From Formicarius rufipectus (lineage: Eukaryota > Chordata > Aves > Passeriformes > Formicariidae): 64,000 nt of DNA. The notes beneath the pieces are model-generated. The model made no database searches. It had not been told where the DNA came from and saw nothing but the letters and a program-made list of their open reading frames with translations. Position 1 is the first letter of the stretch. Each line of letters starts with the position of its first letter. The position numbers were made by a program, and so were the translations under genes. The stretch is taken from NCBI GenBank assembly GCA_013399695.1, contig VXAU01000197.1, positions 3,498,557 to 3,562,556 of the forward strand. Reading direction: 5' to 3'. This document shows, one piece after another, positions 27,701 through 37,857 of the stretch.

Positions 27701-30700
27701 CTATTATTATTGAAACCACAGATCAGAAAACACAGCTGCAAAATGCATGAAACTTGCTTGGTCTCTTCAGTGCAGCATGGCTGGTGGGGGTGATTCTCAT
27801 CCCACATCCTGGTGTAAACCAGGATAAACTTCACAGATGTCAGTGGAATTACCCTGGGGTGGAAATGGTTTGGAGGAGAATCAGCTCCAGGGAGGCTCTT
27901 GTGCTTCTCCTGACAGGGCATCATGAGCTGAACCAAACAGCTTTGGGGTGATGGTGTGACAGATGTTAGATTTTCATGTCCTCTTTCTTTTCCTCTGAAA
28001 TCAGCCTTTATTTCACAGGAGTAAAGATTTCTGGTTTACCTCTGGACTACTTAAAGCAAGTTTTGTATTTAAGTTCTTTATTTTTCTATTATCTGCTAAA
28101 ACATGGGGTTTTTTTAATAGTGAGACAGTAGAGCTGTTTGTTTGAATGAATCCTTTGTGTTTGCTTTCAATTTTCGTTTTAATTAAAAAATAAGGGAAGT
28201 GATTAAATTTATCAGAGCTCACTTTCTGTCAACAAGGTTAGGACCACGAAAGTCACAAAGCAGTGACTTCATTGTTTAGTAGTTTAGTAGCAACAGCTTA
28301 GGAATATGATAAAGAAATTAATTTTTGATAGTCAATCTGTGCTCAAACAGATCATTAAATGGAAAATAATAACTCAGATTTTGTTTCTTTCAGTGTGACT
28401 TGAAGAACTAATTATTGTAATTTGTATTATTTGCAATCCACAAATGCCCTTTTGGGATGTTTCATTAGAAATAAATGATAATACTGTCTCATGCTGATAA
28501 CAGGAATTAACTGAGCATTATGTACAGCATGTAACAAGAAGTACTATTTGCTGTGAAGCTGATGGAAGGCTTTACGTGGTTTAGAGTTCAAGAGTCCCAA
28601 TTTCTGACTAAAAGACTTTGTGATTAAAGTTGCTGAAAGATAAGCATACAATATTGCTCACTTTCAGCATCATACTGTAAAATATCACTTTGAGGAGAAC
28701 TGAAGAAAATTTAAACACTTGATAAAACTCTGCACAAAAATTTCCTTCCTGTAAACCTGCTTGAAAAAAATCTAGATGATATGAAAAGAGCTCAGATGAA
28801 TTTAATGTCAGTAAAAGCGTAGGGCATCCAAAAGCATATAGTAAATCATTGTGTAAACTGTTTGAACTCCCACTGACAGAGAACATTTCCAGTGAATAAG
28901 GGCTGCAAGGATGGTTTTGAGGAGGGAAGTTGTTATAGCTGTGTCATTATAACATGTAGTTCTACAAAATGAAAAGCTGAGTAAAACAAAAAAATGAAGT
29001 AAATATGACTGAGTCAGAGTTTAGGCGTCTTAAATACCTGAAGCTTGTTGGCCTCAGCTGTAGCTCAGAAATGGGGGTTTCAAATTTTGTGGCAGCAGCT
29101 TATTCCTCTACATGCATGTCTGGGGATTTTACTGAGTTATTCAGCTAAAGGGTCACTTCACTGGTGGAGAGTTCTTAGGGCAGTTCTGAGAGGAGTGGGA
29201 AAGACCTTACAGACTGTAACGTTCTTAGGATTCCAATAGCAAAACCTTTCTCCAAAATGATCCATAATTTAAATTTTTGGAGGTATTTTCTCCATAGAGC
29301 TATAAATTCTTTAGATTAGTGTCTTCTTGCAGGTAGGATTAAAGTGAATTAATTAATTGTTGTTTTTAGGTTGATTCTTTAGAAGGTGAAACACAGTTTA
29401 CAGTGCTCTTGACCTTGCAGATCTGTCAGGTAGGATTGTTTAAACCTCATAACGAAAGATGATTCCTATCCAAAGACCTCACAAACACCATTTACACTGT
29501 GGGAATTTCAAAAAGCGCAAAATGCAGATTCACATTTCTGTGAGCCCCCTGCTGAAGAGGATATCCAGAGGCTGACACCCCTGGCAGAGCCTCGTGCAGT
29601 GTTTAGCCTTCCTTAGGAGGTCAGGAAACAAAGGCAGGCCAAGCCTGCCGGCAGGAGCCTCCGCTGAGGCAACTCTACAATCTGTTTTAATAGATCATTC
29701 CCTTTTTCTCCATAGAAATTACAATGGACAGTAACAGTGAAGGCGCTGGGTCTCGGTCAGGTAGTGAGGGAAATATTTCACCTGTAAAAGAAGAAGCTTA
29801 TTATGGCAGCCCTGGACACGAGCAGTGGCGCCCGCCGCGTCCCATGGCCCCTCACTATGGACACGGTACGCCCACCCTTCTTCATCCTTTGTGCCACAGC
29901 CGGGTTAGAGCTGCGTGTTAACGAGGGCGGGGTCTGTCTGACACCATTGCATGCAGTGCAGAACTAGCCCTGAGTCGTGGCTGCTCGCAGGTAAGTTCCT
30001 CCAGCTCAGCTGACCAGGGGACAGGCAGCCCTCGGAGCTCCGTCCCCCTGCACAGCCCCTCTCCAGACTCCACCGAGTCCAAGCCTTGCATGACCTCTGT
30101 GAAGCTCCGCTGCTCCCGGTGCCAGTCAGTATTACTGTACACACCTGGTCCACCATCCATCAGAACGACCACATCCCCCCTGGATCCAGGCAGAGGCACA
30201 GGGACAAACTACTGGTGTGCCACAACCCAGTGTCCTGCAATGGGAACCGGTTATCAGGCACTATTCTTAGGTTAAATGAAGATTAAGGAACCAGTTATCA
30301 GGCACTATTCTTAGGTTAAATGAAGATTTAGGAACCAGTTACCAGGCATTATTCTTAGGCTAAATGAAGATTCAGGGTCCTTTCAGTGACCACGAAGGGC
30401 TTTGGCCGTATCGCTTGATGAAGACAAAAATTGCTCTTTGTATTCTGTTGTAGCACATAAGTCAGGCAATTTGACCCAGTATTGATGGTATTTGTTGCTT
30501 CATCAACATAGAAGTCATTACATTGATCAACAACTCAGTTCTCATAGTTCATTAGACAGGGAATTGAAGTGTGTAACACTTAACCCATGAAAGCAGCCCA
30601 GGCCATATATACAGCTAAGAAACACACTCAAGTTTTGCAGATATCTGAAATGAAACAAAAGAGTCGCTGAAAGTTTAGGTAAATTGTACTTAAATGCTGA

Positions 30701-33700
30701 GTTTCCAAGCAGACACATCTGACTGACCCAGCTAGAACACAAGCTTGGGTATATCAGTGAATATTGAGTGAATGCAGCACAGCTGTGGTTGCCTCTGTGC
30801 ATTGGCTGGGCATCTGGCTGGCTGCGTCCAAAGACAAGGCTGTCCATGCACAGTGGTGTTCTGTGTGTATGACACACATTTGTACCCCCTGAAAGAAAAA
30901 GTTAAGTGGCTAATGAGCTAATCAAGAGATTATTTGCTTTCTGGTTCACTGAAGCAAGTGTGAATATTCTGAGTAAGATTCTTACAGACCAGTGCTTTTA
31001 ACAGAGCTACATTTGGCTGTAATTCATGTTTTCACCTAACCTTCACTGAGTGCAGTTGTAGTTGGATGCAAAAATTGATATTTTTTTTTCAATTAAAAGC
31101 ACAAACCCAAGCACCTGTTAGCCCACCTGGTTCACATTGCCTGGTGGGCCTGAGGATCAGCCCCTGAGTGACTGCAGCCTGACGGGGGGAGGAGAACAGA
31201 ACAGGGAAGGATCCCGTCCTTTGTGTCTCATTGCTTTCTGTCCCACATGTGCCCTTTTCCCACACTTCCTTTCTGTGCTTTGTGCCTGTCTAAAGCTTCT
31301 TGGCTGGACTTTTTCCCTGCCTTTCTGCTGTTCTGCATTTTATCCTTACTCATGTTCTTTCTCAAGCCCTGGAACCACGAGTTAGGAGATGTTCCCTGAA
31401 AGCTGAGACCCTCTGAACAGTTTTTCTGGTAGTTTACAATTATGAATGTTGAATAAAATGCATCTGTTGTAGAAGCAAAAGAGGTCAAAAGGTAAAAAAA
31501 AAAAAAATTTCTGAAATGTTTCATATTGAATGTTCAAACTATTAAAAAAATGTAATTTGGAAGAGGTGATTACAGTAAAAATTGTATTTACATGAAAGTT
31601 TTAGGGAAAAAATTTGATATAGTTGAACTACATTTTCATCATAATTCATAATACCACTTTCTCAATTTATTCATATTGAAAGGTCTTGTAAACTGGATGA
31701 TAAATTTGTTGATTCAGCAAAGAACAGAAGTACGTGACTCCCAGTGAAGGCAGAGGGACTTTTCAATAAGTCAAGATATTCACAAGGGGCTTGTGATTTT
31801 GAAGGTTTTGTTTTTTGGGACTTCATATGCCTTGAAAGAGACTATTCCTTGGCAAAGTGTTGCCACATGCTCTTTCAGAGCAAAATCAAAAGCCTTTTAA
31901 ACTCATCAATCAAAACACTCATTTTGGCCTGATTTTCTCTTTGGTTTTTTGAAGTCCATCCTTAAGCATATTGATGAATCATGGACTAAACACATTCTCC
32001 AGATCATTTGAAAAAATCTGAAAGAGATATAAAACAAAGTATCCATTCTCACTTTTAATGTCCTAATTGATTTGTTACCCTGCAGTGGACGGAGTTCAGT
32101 GCAGTGTCAAGTGTTGGGATAGTCAAGGATGGTCTTTCCTAATGAACTTGTGGTTAAACACAGTCATAGCTAACCATTTCTCCTGGATTTTAACATCCCT
32201 TTTCAGTTGTTTGGGTTGTTTTGGGCACTGCTGGCTAAGTGTTTCAAAAACTGACAGTATTTCAACAAAATCATAGGCAAGGAAGTTCCAACTCTGGCAG
32301 GACTAGCAGTGCTGAAATATATTCCTTCTTTGCTTTCTAGAGAGGTTATAACCATGTTTTACTTTTAACTTGGTACCCAAAACATGGTTTGTCAACACAG
32401 CTGGGATGTGCTTTCTTGTGTCCATGCAGAGCAGAAGCAGCTGTGCTGGAAAAGGAGTGGATCCAAACCATGGTTGTTTTTGCAGTCATGAAAAAGCTTA
32501 TCAGACTCATCATTATGTCACTCTTAACTTGCTTCATTAATTTATGGCTAACTCTAGTAAACCTAACAAAAGTGGCTTTCCCACCTGAGCTGTATCCACA
32601 TGTGTAAATGTCAGTGTGGGGTAGGAGATCCACACCACTTCAGTGCATGCAGATTTTATATGCTTTGTAATAAAAATAGCAACTTGCTAATTTGAAAAAA
32701 AAACCACCAAGCTTTATAGCACATCAGCTGAGGTTTTAGGATTTTTTTACTGAAACGCCGAACATGTTTCAATATGGAATAGTGGAAAGGCGAGGCCAAC
32801 TTGCATTCCTGAATTGTTCTTTTCTGAATTTACTTTCCTAGATGGCTACGGTGGTCATGAACATCTTTCTCCAGATCTTTATGAAGAATCTGAAACAGAT
32901 CCTGGCACAGAAGATCTTTCTACTCGAATCTTTGTTGCCCTCTTTGACTACGATCCGCTGACAATGTCCCCAAATCCCGATGCCGCGGAAGAAGAGCTGC
33001 CCTTTAAAGAAGGACAGATCATTAAGGTGAGATCAGGAAACAAAGGACCCAGTTTTGCAAAAAGTCTCCTTTGTCCCCTGTGGAGAAAGCTGCCTGTGTG
33101 ACTGGAACCCGAGGGGGGGGGTTTCTTCCAGAGGTTTAGGCTGCAAATCTCACTGGATCTGGATGCCAATATCAAGTGCTAATGGCTTAAAAGTAAATAC
33201 ATGATGGACAAAAATCTCAAAGTTTCTGTAGAGAGTTAGGGTGAAACTTAATTAGAGATGTAAGTGTTAAAACTAAAATTGTAGCTCTGAAGCTCCCTGT
33301 TCCACTGCCACAAACCCTGCAGGATAAACTGCTCCAGAGAGGATGTATCTGCTGCAAAGGTACCACAGGAGTGTTGAGTGTTGGTCCTTCATACAAACCA
33401 GAGCTGCTGCATGTTTTAAGTGCTGAACACTGCTGCCTGTATACACTTTAGATTAATTCAAGTCCAGAAGTCAGGTATTTCTGTTCCCTTTTCTGTCTGT
33501 CTGGTGTAAAATACAGTAGTATTTAACTTTAATCCCCTTTAAACAGGGCACAGAAGACAAATGGACTGTTTCGGATGTTGGGCTCTGTCAGTGTTTTTAC
33601 CAGCCCTCCAACCAAGCTTGCCTCATCTTCTGGCTGTGCAGCTGCAAGGCAGATTTGTTCAGTTTGCTGATCTGGTTTTAAAAAGCCAGCAGATATTTCT

Positions 33701-36700
33701 GTGGAATCAGCAAGAGTGTTTCCTCGTGCAGCCTTGTATCCAGAGGTTCTGGTGCAAAACAGGCAGAAATGAGAGAGGCAGAAGGAGCAGCTGCTGGTAG
33801 TCCAAAATTCATAAATGCTAAAACCTTTATTGACCAATATTATCCCTCTTTGGCTAACAGGTTTATGGGGACAAAGATGCTGATGGATTTTATCGTGGAG
33901 AAACCTGTACAAGAATTGGCCTTATCCCATGTAATATGGTCTCTGAGATCCAAGCAGATGATGAAGAGATGATGGATCAGCTTCTTAAACAAGGTTTCCT
34001 TCCTTTGAACACACCAATTGAGAAAATTGGTAAGGGAAAATATGCATGTTTCACTTCTCCCACCTTTTGGGTGCTGTTACCTTGGCTGGATCTGCTTTAC
34101 CTGTTGTTTTTGCAGTATGCAGATGCATCTCAATTTTACAGCCATTTACTACCCCGTGGGACACATTCTGTGTCTCTATCTGAATGAATTTATACAACTA
34201 ATACTTAATCTTGCTGATATCTTTTGTTGTAAATGGAGACTTGTAGCTTCACCACTCCACTTGATTTTTTCTTGTTTGGTTGGTTTTTTTTTAAAGTTGT
34301 TTTGCCACTGGAAAGATTTCTAGACATAGAACATGATCCCTGAGCTTTGGAGTGTACTAATCTGTGTTAATAAGTTTGGAAATCTGTGACTTTTTATCAG
34401 TGTGCTAGAGAAATATCCTTATTGCTACCACACTGTTGTAAAAAGGGTGTGAGGGAAAGTTGTTATAACCGTGTTGTTGTTTTCAAAACAACTTTCATGG
34501 CTTTCCTTCCCTTCCTGTCCCTGTGGCTGGAACAGAGAGGAGCAGGCGGAGTGGCAGACAACAGCCAGTGACTACAAGAAGGATGGTGGCACTCTATGAT
34601 TATGATCCAAGAGAAAGTTCTCCTAATGTGGATGTAGAGGTATGGCCAGAGCTGTGTGCTGTGGGTGCACCTAAGGGCATGATTGTTTCTGATAATGCTG
34701 AGTGCTTTCAAACCTCTGTAACCTCCAAAAATCCCTTGTAACCTAAGCCAGAATGATAGAGCATTCATATATATTGTATTTTTCTCTTAATTGATGCATC
34801 TGAGCTTTCATGAATCTATGTCTTGACTATAATTTTTTTTTTTGTTGCAATAAGGGTATCTTAGCTGAACATTAGTCACATAATTTAAAACAAGCTGAGC
34901 ATCAACTGCATCTGCATTATGAGTTTATCTTCCATGTTACCCACTTGCAGTCTCCCTTCTCTCCATATGACAAGAGTCACTTTTTACATGTCTTTGTTGT
35001 TACATGGCCAGATTTGATGAAATTTCCATTTCTGGCTGCATTGTGGTAGGAATGTCAAGGTACACTCAAAGCTCTAAAAAACACTGCATCCCATGGAACT
35101 TGCTCAGTTAGCCTTTAAAATGTTTGTAAGGGTTTTTTTAATTGATGAATTGTAGAACCATTTGGAATTTTTTTAAGGAGAAAGTGAATTCTGAAATATA
35201 TGGGTCTTGGTGCTTTAAAACACAGCCAGGGTTGTCTTCTGTTTCCTACTGAACCAACTCTGTTTCTAAATTGGGGTGTTTCAAAGTAGTTTGGCCAAAA
35301 TATCAAATAAATTGTGCTGATATATTGCAAACATTTTGTTTGTTCTCTCTCCCATGACCACAGGAAATTAAAAATAATTAAAACCATCCCCCTGATTACA
35401 TTACATTTAAGCCACAGGCAATTAAAAAGAGCCCAGTGCACTGTTTGCTGATCAGAGAGTGCAGCTGCCCCTTAAAAAGCCTTTATTGAAGAGAATCCAG
35501 TTCTCCTGCAGGAATGTTGTGCTTGAAGGAGCTGGACTGGATGATCTCCAGAGGTCCCTTCCAACCCTTATCCTGTGATTCTGTGAAAAACCCCTCTCTC
35601 AGCTGTTTCTGTCCTCACAGTCCTGGCTCAGCACAGAGCAGGGACCTGAGCCACATCACACCCCAGTGTCTTGTTCCCTCCTCCCCCAAGGATTGATTTA
35701 AAGGACCTTTGAAGCCCTGTAGTTCAAAGTTGTTGAGGTAGTTCAGGGCCTGAGTGCCTTGCCACAGGGAATCCTGGGGGAGAGATGCCAGGTTTGGTAA
35801 CCTAAGGGGAAAAAATCCAATAAATTTAAGAGAAAAAAAAAAAAAAAAAAGTTTTGCTCTCAAAGATCAATTTGGTTTCACCCACTATGTCTTAACATGA
35901 AGGAGGGAGGCAAATATTAGAGGATTTACTATTAATAAAGAAAAAGGTAACCTGTGCCTAACACCAGTGGCCCTGTCCCTTTCCTGCAGGCCGAGCTGAC
36001 ATTCTGCACTGGGGACATTATCACAGTCTTCGGTGAGATTGATGAAGATGGATTTTATTATGTAAGTTGGCTTCTGCTTGGTCACTCCAAACTCCAAACC
36101 TGCTAGAGCAACTTCACCAGCACCACTTACTAAATGGCATCCCGGGGCAAGGGGGTTTTGGGTCATGCCCCCAGTGGCCTTAGATGGGTATTTCCCCTTC
36201 CTCACCAGCGTTGACATAGGCAAAAGTAGTTCCTTACCTTCTTGGCAACTTCGATTTGCTGTAACTGAAACATTCACTAGAACTTTCATTGCATTGCAGG
36301 GTGAACTTAATGGACAGAAGGGGCTGGTTCCTTCCAACTTTCTTGAAGAAGTGCCTGATGATGTTGAAGTCTTTCTCTCCGATGCACCCTCGCGCTACAT
36401 CCACGACACACCGATGCGTTCAAAAGCAAAAAGGGTAAGCAACCCACTAAGAAAAACTTAATTTTTTCTTTTCCATTCCATCCTGTCTCATATATAATTT
36501 AGATGTTACTTTTAACATTTTAAATTCATTTGCTTATTTAAAATTAACTTTCAAATATATAAAATATAAGGAAAACTGACTTTAGCCTTTGCTAGCTCGT
36601 TACATTTGTAAATGGAGAAACTAAATTGACTGGTGGATTGCAGTCATTACAGTACCTTCCATTATAATTCGAATTTAAGCAGCTCTTCCCTGGTGATAGT

Positions 36701-37018
36701 TACTTCCTAAAGCTTCTAAACTGCTTTAAAGCTCTTGTGGGCAAAGGACTGGTACCTGTGTTCTCTGAATACAAACTGTAACTGCAGCTGATTGACTGAC
36801 AGTGCTCATCTTTTAATCCTTATGACTTCCTATTCCAACTGACATTAGTTAATTGCTCAGACTTCTCTTTTATAAAAGATTGATCATGTTTAGAGTATCT
36901 CATTTTTGGTTTTGTTTCATCACTGCAATACTTTTATATATTATATATTTTATATATATTTTTATTTCTTTGCTCATCTGCTTGGAAACAGAAGAAGAGT
37001 GTTCATTTCACACCTTAA
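3525..37018 (+). CDS. RIMBP2: RIMBP2, RIM-binding protein 2 (partial, spliced; 5' end outside window)
   Basis: RIMBP2 is a presynaptic scaffold. In the known family its SH3 domains bind proline-rich motifs of RIM proteins and voltage-gated calcium channels, tethering channels at active zones. Eighteen coding exons are visible, all with AG acceptors and GT donors and with matching phases. They encode, in order, the end of a coiled coil (3525-3729), SH3-1 (12074-13350), FN3-1 and FN3-2 (13296-14105), FN3-3 (17552 to about 18180), an acidic Ser/Pro-rich linker (18200-30000), SH3-2 (32842-34029), SH3-3 (34536-36380) and a tail ending in KKSVHFTP. Together they give 1323 codons plus a stop. The first ~50 codons (start and early coiled coil) lie upstream. 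As I recall, the chicken protein is about 1325 residues, which fits if the 50-codon exon at 29716 is skipped. The gene is tail to tail with PIWIL1. The identity rests on recognising near-identical stretches of the mammalian protein. Confidence 0.97.
3730..9286 (+). other. RIMBP2: RIMBP2 intron, 5.6 kb
   Basis: The largest intron in the window. It is AT-rich, with no supported exon, RNA gene or clear transposon. It contains one undetermined base (N) at 6729 inside a T run. Confidence 0.85.
9287..9438 (+). CDS. RIMBP2: RIMBP2 exon: linker before SH3-1
   Basis: The acceptor is ACTGTCAG and the donor GAC|gtgagt. The exon completes the split Gly codon and encodes a serine-rich linker (CVISEFIRPLQISGDKPEQL, then FLSKSRS). 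It ends in phase 0. Confidence 0.94.
9439..12073 (+). other. RIMBP2: RIMBP2 intron
   Basis: AT-rich intron with a short TATA-type microsatellite near 10230. Nothing else in it can be supported. Confidence 0.8.
12074..12150 (+). CDS. RIMBP2: RIMBP2 exon: start of SH3-1
   Basis: The acceptor is CTCTGCAG and the donor ACAG|gtagaa. The exon encodes MDNDQNSNTSKQRYSGKVHL then CIARY, the first beta strand of SH3-1. It starts in phase 0 and ends two bases into a Ser codon. The initial ATG is an internal codon, not a start. Confidence 0.95.
12775..12884 (+). CDS. RIMBP2: RIMBP2 exon: middle of SH3-1
   Basis: The acceptor is CCTTGCAG and the donor GAAG|gtaatt. The exon encodes SYNPFDGPNENPEAELPL and then the GKYLYVYGDMDEDGFYEG core of SH3-1, including the acidic RT-loop and diverging-turn residues of the peptide-binding face. 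Confidence 0.96.
13296..14105 (+). CDS. RIMBP2: RIMBP2 exon: end of SH3-1, FN3-1 and FN3-2
   Basis: An 810-nt exon with acceptor CTCCACAG and donor GCAG|gtttga. It finishes SH3-1 (ELLDGQRGLVPSNFVDFV), including the conserved ALYDY-type domain's C-terminal PSNFV motif. A hydrophilic spacer follows, then two fibronectin III modules: the first begins around YPRKITLIKQLAKSVIVGWE, the second around APSNLKVDNITQISAELSWL. These form the central FN3 array of the RIM-BP family. This is the longest exon found, and it matches mammalian RIMBP2 throughout. Confidence 0.97.
14106..17551 (+). other. RIMBP2: RIMBP2 intron
   Basis: A 3.4-kb intron with no recognisable exon. It contains a short TA microsatellite near 17187-17200. 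Confidence 0.8.
17552..17703 (+). CDS. RIMBP2: RIMBP2 exon: start of FN3-3
   Basis: The acceptor is TCCTCTAG and the donor CGG|gtgagt. It encodes GPPAPPQDVTVRAG, then TIQVSWKPP and NVTGYGVYARGTR, a typical FN3 A-to-E strand pattern (W in strand B, Y-G-V-Y in strand C). GC-richer than its introns. Confidence 0.96.
18054..18515 (+). CDS. RIMBP2: RIMBP2 exon: end of FN3-3 and proline-rich linker
   Basis: A 462-nt exon, phase 0 at both ends (acceptor TACCCAG, donor AGG|gtaaag). The first ~50 codons close the third FN3 module (VAEVIFPTAENTLVELLRL, then VTVRTLSAQGESVDSS). The rest is a Pro/Ser-rich disordered linker (LLVPPTPHPRTAPKSKP) ending KAMAREAAQRVAESNR. Confidence 0.96.
18516..20142 (+). 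other. RIMBP2: RIMBP2 intron
   Basis: A 1.6-kb intron with no supported exon. A short TATG/TA microsatellite lies at about 19308-19336. Confidence 0.8.
20143..20292 (+). CDS. RIMBP2: RIMBP2 exon: acidic linker
   Basis: A 150-nt exon, phase 0 at both ends (acceptor CTTCTAG, donor CAA|gtaagt). It encodes MERRSVFSERSNAAQYANSD, then an acidic EEED run and KRRGASVDDFLKGSELGKQ. Conserved with mammalian RIMBP2. The leading ATG is internal. Confidence 0.95.
20293..21576 (+). other. RIMBP2: RIMBP2 intron
   Basis: A 1.3-kb intron. I see nothing in it beyond the splice sites. Confidence 0.8.
21577..21735 (+). CDS. RIMBP2: RIMBP2 exon: acidic linker
   Basis: A 159-nt exon, phase 0 at both ends (acceptor CCAATTAG, donor AAG|gtaagt). 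It encodes PHYCHGEEYHTESSRGSDLS, then DIMEEDEEELYSEMQLEDG, a strongly acidic conserved block, and ends SHNALK. In the human canonical form this joins directly to the LGNPASAG exon. Confidence 0.96.
21736..24118 (+). other. RIMBP2: RIMBP2 intron
   Basis: A 2.4-kb AT-rich intron with no supported feature. It ends in a long T/C-rich tract (24020-24110) before the acceptor TCTTAAG. Confidence 0.75.
24119..24853 (+). CDS. RIMBP2: RIMBP2 large optional linker exon (245 codons)
   Basis: A 735-nt exon, phase 0 at both ends (acceptor TCTTAAG, donor GAA|gtaaat), so it can be included or skipped without a frame change. It encodes EYDKTTEATFLEQPDF at the start, an acidic Ser-rich centre (SLSRSPDSGLDCGSEEEE), a cysteine cluster (RCCAEAAPCSCRKSSR) and a basophilic kinase-type site (RKTLTRQSSIEEDFG), and ends AEDSLVCE. 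It has no folded domain I recognise. It is absent from the human canonical protein as I remember it, but its length accounts for most of the extra size of the chicken reference protein. The donor is inferred from phase; the frame stays open past it to 24958. Confidence 0.88.
24854..26568 (+). other. RIMBP2: RIMBP2 intron
   Basis: The first ~500 bases are pyrimidine- and A-rich, with homopolymer runs at 25258-25278 and 25321-25336. A 174-codon open frame at 25358-25882 is discussed under findings. No other feature is supported. Confidence 0.75.
26569..26686 (+). CDS. RIMBP2: RIMBP2 exon: linker
   Basis: The acceptor is TTTTTTAG and the donor ATTG|gttagt. It encodes LLGNPASAGRPERLEHAGRR, then SHGSAVPQRSRPMLVPSI. 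This matches the mammalian LGNPASAGR...PQRSRP...VPSI block. A second AG at 26574-26575 is rejected as acceptor because only the first preserves the LGNP frame. It ends one base into a codon. Confidence 0.94.
26687..29715 (+). other. RIMBP2: RIMBP2 intron
   Basis: A 3-kb AT-rich intron with no supported exon or repeat. Confidence 0.8.
29716..29865 (+). CDS. RIMBP2: RIMBP2 optional exon (50 codons)
   Basis: A 150-nt exon, phase 1 at both ends (acceptor CTCCATAG, donor CACG|gtacgc). It encodes EITMDSNSEGAGSRSGSEGN, then SPVKEEAYYGSPGHEQW and a Pro/Arg end. Skipping it joins VPSI directly to DGYGGHEHLSPD, which matches the human canonical arrangement (VPSIDDYG...). It is therefore probably an alternatively spliced exon. 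Splice sites and clean codon content support it as real. Confidence 0.82.
29866..32841 (+). other. RIMBP2: RIMBP2 intron
   Basis: A 3-kb intron holding a three-copy 44-bp tandem repeat (30243-30374). The first 250 bases are relatively GC-rich. No exon is supported. Confidence 0.8.
30243..30374 (+). repeat. Intronic minisatellite, 44 bp x 3
   Basis: Three head-to-tail copies begin at 30243, 30287 and 30331. Each starts GGAACC and contains ATCAGGCACTATTCTTAGG or a close variant. Copies 1 and 2 differ at about two bases; copy 3 has drifted slightly more (ACCAGGCATT, TTAGGC). Length is likely variable between individuals. Confidence 0.95.
32842..33026 (+). CDS. RIMBP2: RIMBP2 exon: start of SH3-2
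   Basis: The acceptor is TTCCTAG and the donor AAG|gtgaga. It encodes DGYGGHEHLSPDLYEESETD, then RIFVALFDYDPLTMSPNPDA and EELPFKEGQIIK. The ALFDYDP motif is the canonical SH3 first strand with the aromatic ligand-binding residues. Confidence 0.97.
33861..34029 (+). CDS. RIMBP2: RIMBP2 exon: end of SH3-2
   Basis: The acceptor is GCTAACAG and the donor ATTG|gtaagg. It encodes VYGDKDADGFYRGETCTRIG, then LIPCNMVSEIQ (the PxNxV end of the SH3 fold) and an acidic helix (ADDEEMMDQLLKQGFLPL). It ends one base into a Glu codon. Confidence 0.97.
34536..34639 (+). CDS. RIMBP2: RIMBP2 exon: start of SH3-3
   Basis: The acceptor is TGGAACAG and the donor GAG|gtatgg. It encodes ERSRRSGRQQPVTTRR, then MVALYDYDPRESSPNVDVE. 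ALYDYDP marks the third SH3 domain. Confidence 0.97.
34640..35989 (+). other. RIMBP2: RIMBP2 intron
   Basis: A 1.35-kb intron containing the CR1 fragment (35516-35587) and an A run at 35834-35850. Confidence 0.85.
35516..35587 (+). mobile_element. CR1 LINE, 3' end fragment
   Basis: The sequence GGACTGGATGATCTCCAGAG followed by GTCCCTTCCAACCC is the 3' end of avian CR1 retrotransposons. It ends in the family's octamer-type tail, GATTCTGTGA. Only about 70 bases remain, as is usual for heavily 5'-truncated CR1 copies. The element lies on the + strand in an intron and cannot be active. Confidence 0.93.
35990..36061 (+). CDS. RIMBP2: RIMBP2 exon: middle of SH3-3
   Basis: A 72-nt exon, phase 0 at both ends (acceptor TCCTGCAG, donor TAT|gtaagt). 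It encodes AELTFCTGDIITVFGEID then EDGFYY, the central strands of SH3-3. Confidence 0.97.
36300..36434 (+). CDS. RIMBP2: RIMBP2 exon: end of SH3-3
   Basis: A 135-nt exon, phase 0 at both ends (acceptor CATTGCAG, donor AGG|gtaagc). It encodes GELNGQKGLVPSNFLEEV, closing SH3-3, then PDDVEVFLSDAPSRYIHDTP and MRSKAKR. Splicing forks here to one of two terminal exons. Confidence 0.97.
36435..36991 (+). other. RIMBP2: RIMBP2 last intron of the short-tail form
   Basis: A 557-base AT-rich intron with a TATA-type run at about 36932-36960 just before the acceptor. Nothing else is seen. Confidence 0.8.
36992..37018 (+). CDS. RIMBP2: RIMBP2 terminal coding exon (KKSVHFTP tail)
   Basis: After the acceptor GGAAACAG the frame reads KKSVHFTP and then TAA at 37016-37018. 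This is identical to the C-terminus of the mammalian canonical protein, which confirms both the junction and the stop. Confidence 0.96.
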   Translation, partial: KKSVHFTP

Positions 37019-37819
37019 TAAGGCAATGTAGCCTTCACGTAAGTGAGCAACTGAAGATACCAATAGAGATTTCAATTAAAGCTACCTGGCTATCTAATGC
37101 AAGTCTTGAAACTTAATTGTGGGGGAAAAGCAAAGAAATATGTCTCCAAAACCCTTGGCCACAGAAGAGCAGGCTGTATGTTTTTACTATATCTTGTCAA
37201 TTTAGTTTTTTTAGGAGACAAATCCTTTAAAAAGGAATCCTTAGAAGTCAATTAGACCTCACTTTATGAAGGTCAATGTTTGGAACATATTTCTTCACGA
37301 GCTCAATGTTTATGTTTACATAGAAAGGAGAGTTTGATGTCTAACTACCCTACAAACAAAGCTGCATATTGCATTGTTAGCCAACCTGGGATGTAAAAAT
37401 TCCAAGCTCCTATGTGTCAAGAGAAAAAGCACAACAGCTCCAACCCTTAGAGAACATCCAAATGCAGCGCAAGCTGAAACGCACGGTAGTTTACAAGGGG
37501 ATAGTTGGTTTTGAAACTCGTTACACTCAAATAGAGCTACTTAAATTGTCTGCCTTAAAATGTGTTTTCCATAATCGATTATACCCCAGTTTGCCTAAGG
37601 CCAATTATTCAACACTTCTGAAAAAAAAAAAAAAATCCCTTCATATGGTACAACTCACTGGGATTTTTTCCTAGAAAGATGACATTTGAAATATTAGCAA
37701 CTGTTTGGTTTACCAATGCAATAGAAGTCTTGACCTGAAACATGCAGCTCACTGAATGAATGCATTAGACTCAATATATGGTATCTTCAGGTGTACGTTG
37801 GGGTGCTTTACCAAGTTGT

Positions 37820-37857
37820 TTTATTTTGGTTTTTTTTGTTTTGTTTTGTTTTGTTTT
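37820..37857 (+). repeat. TTTTG simple repeat
   Basis: A run of TTTTG units in the RIMBP2 3' untranslated region. Confidence 0.85.
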
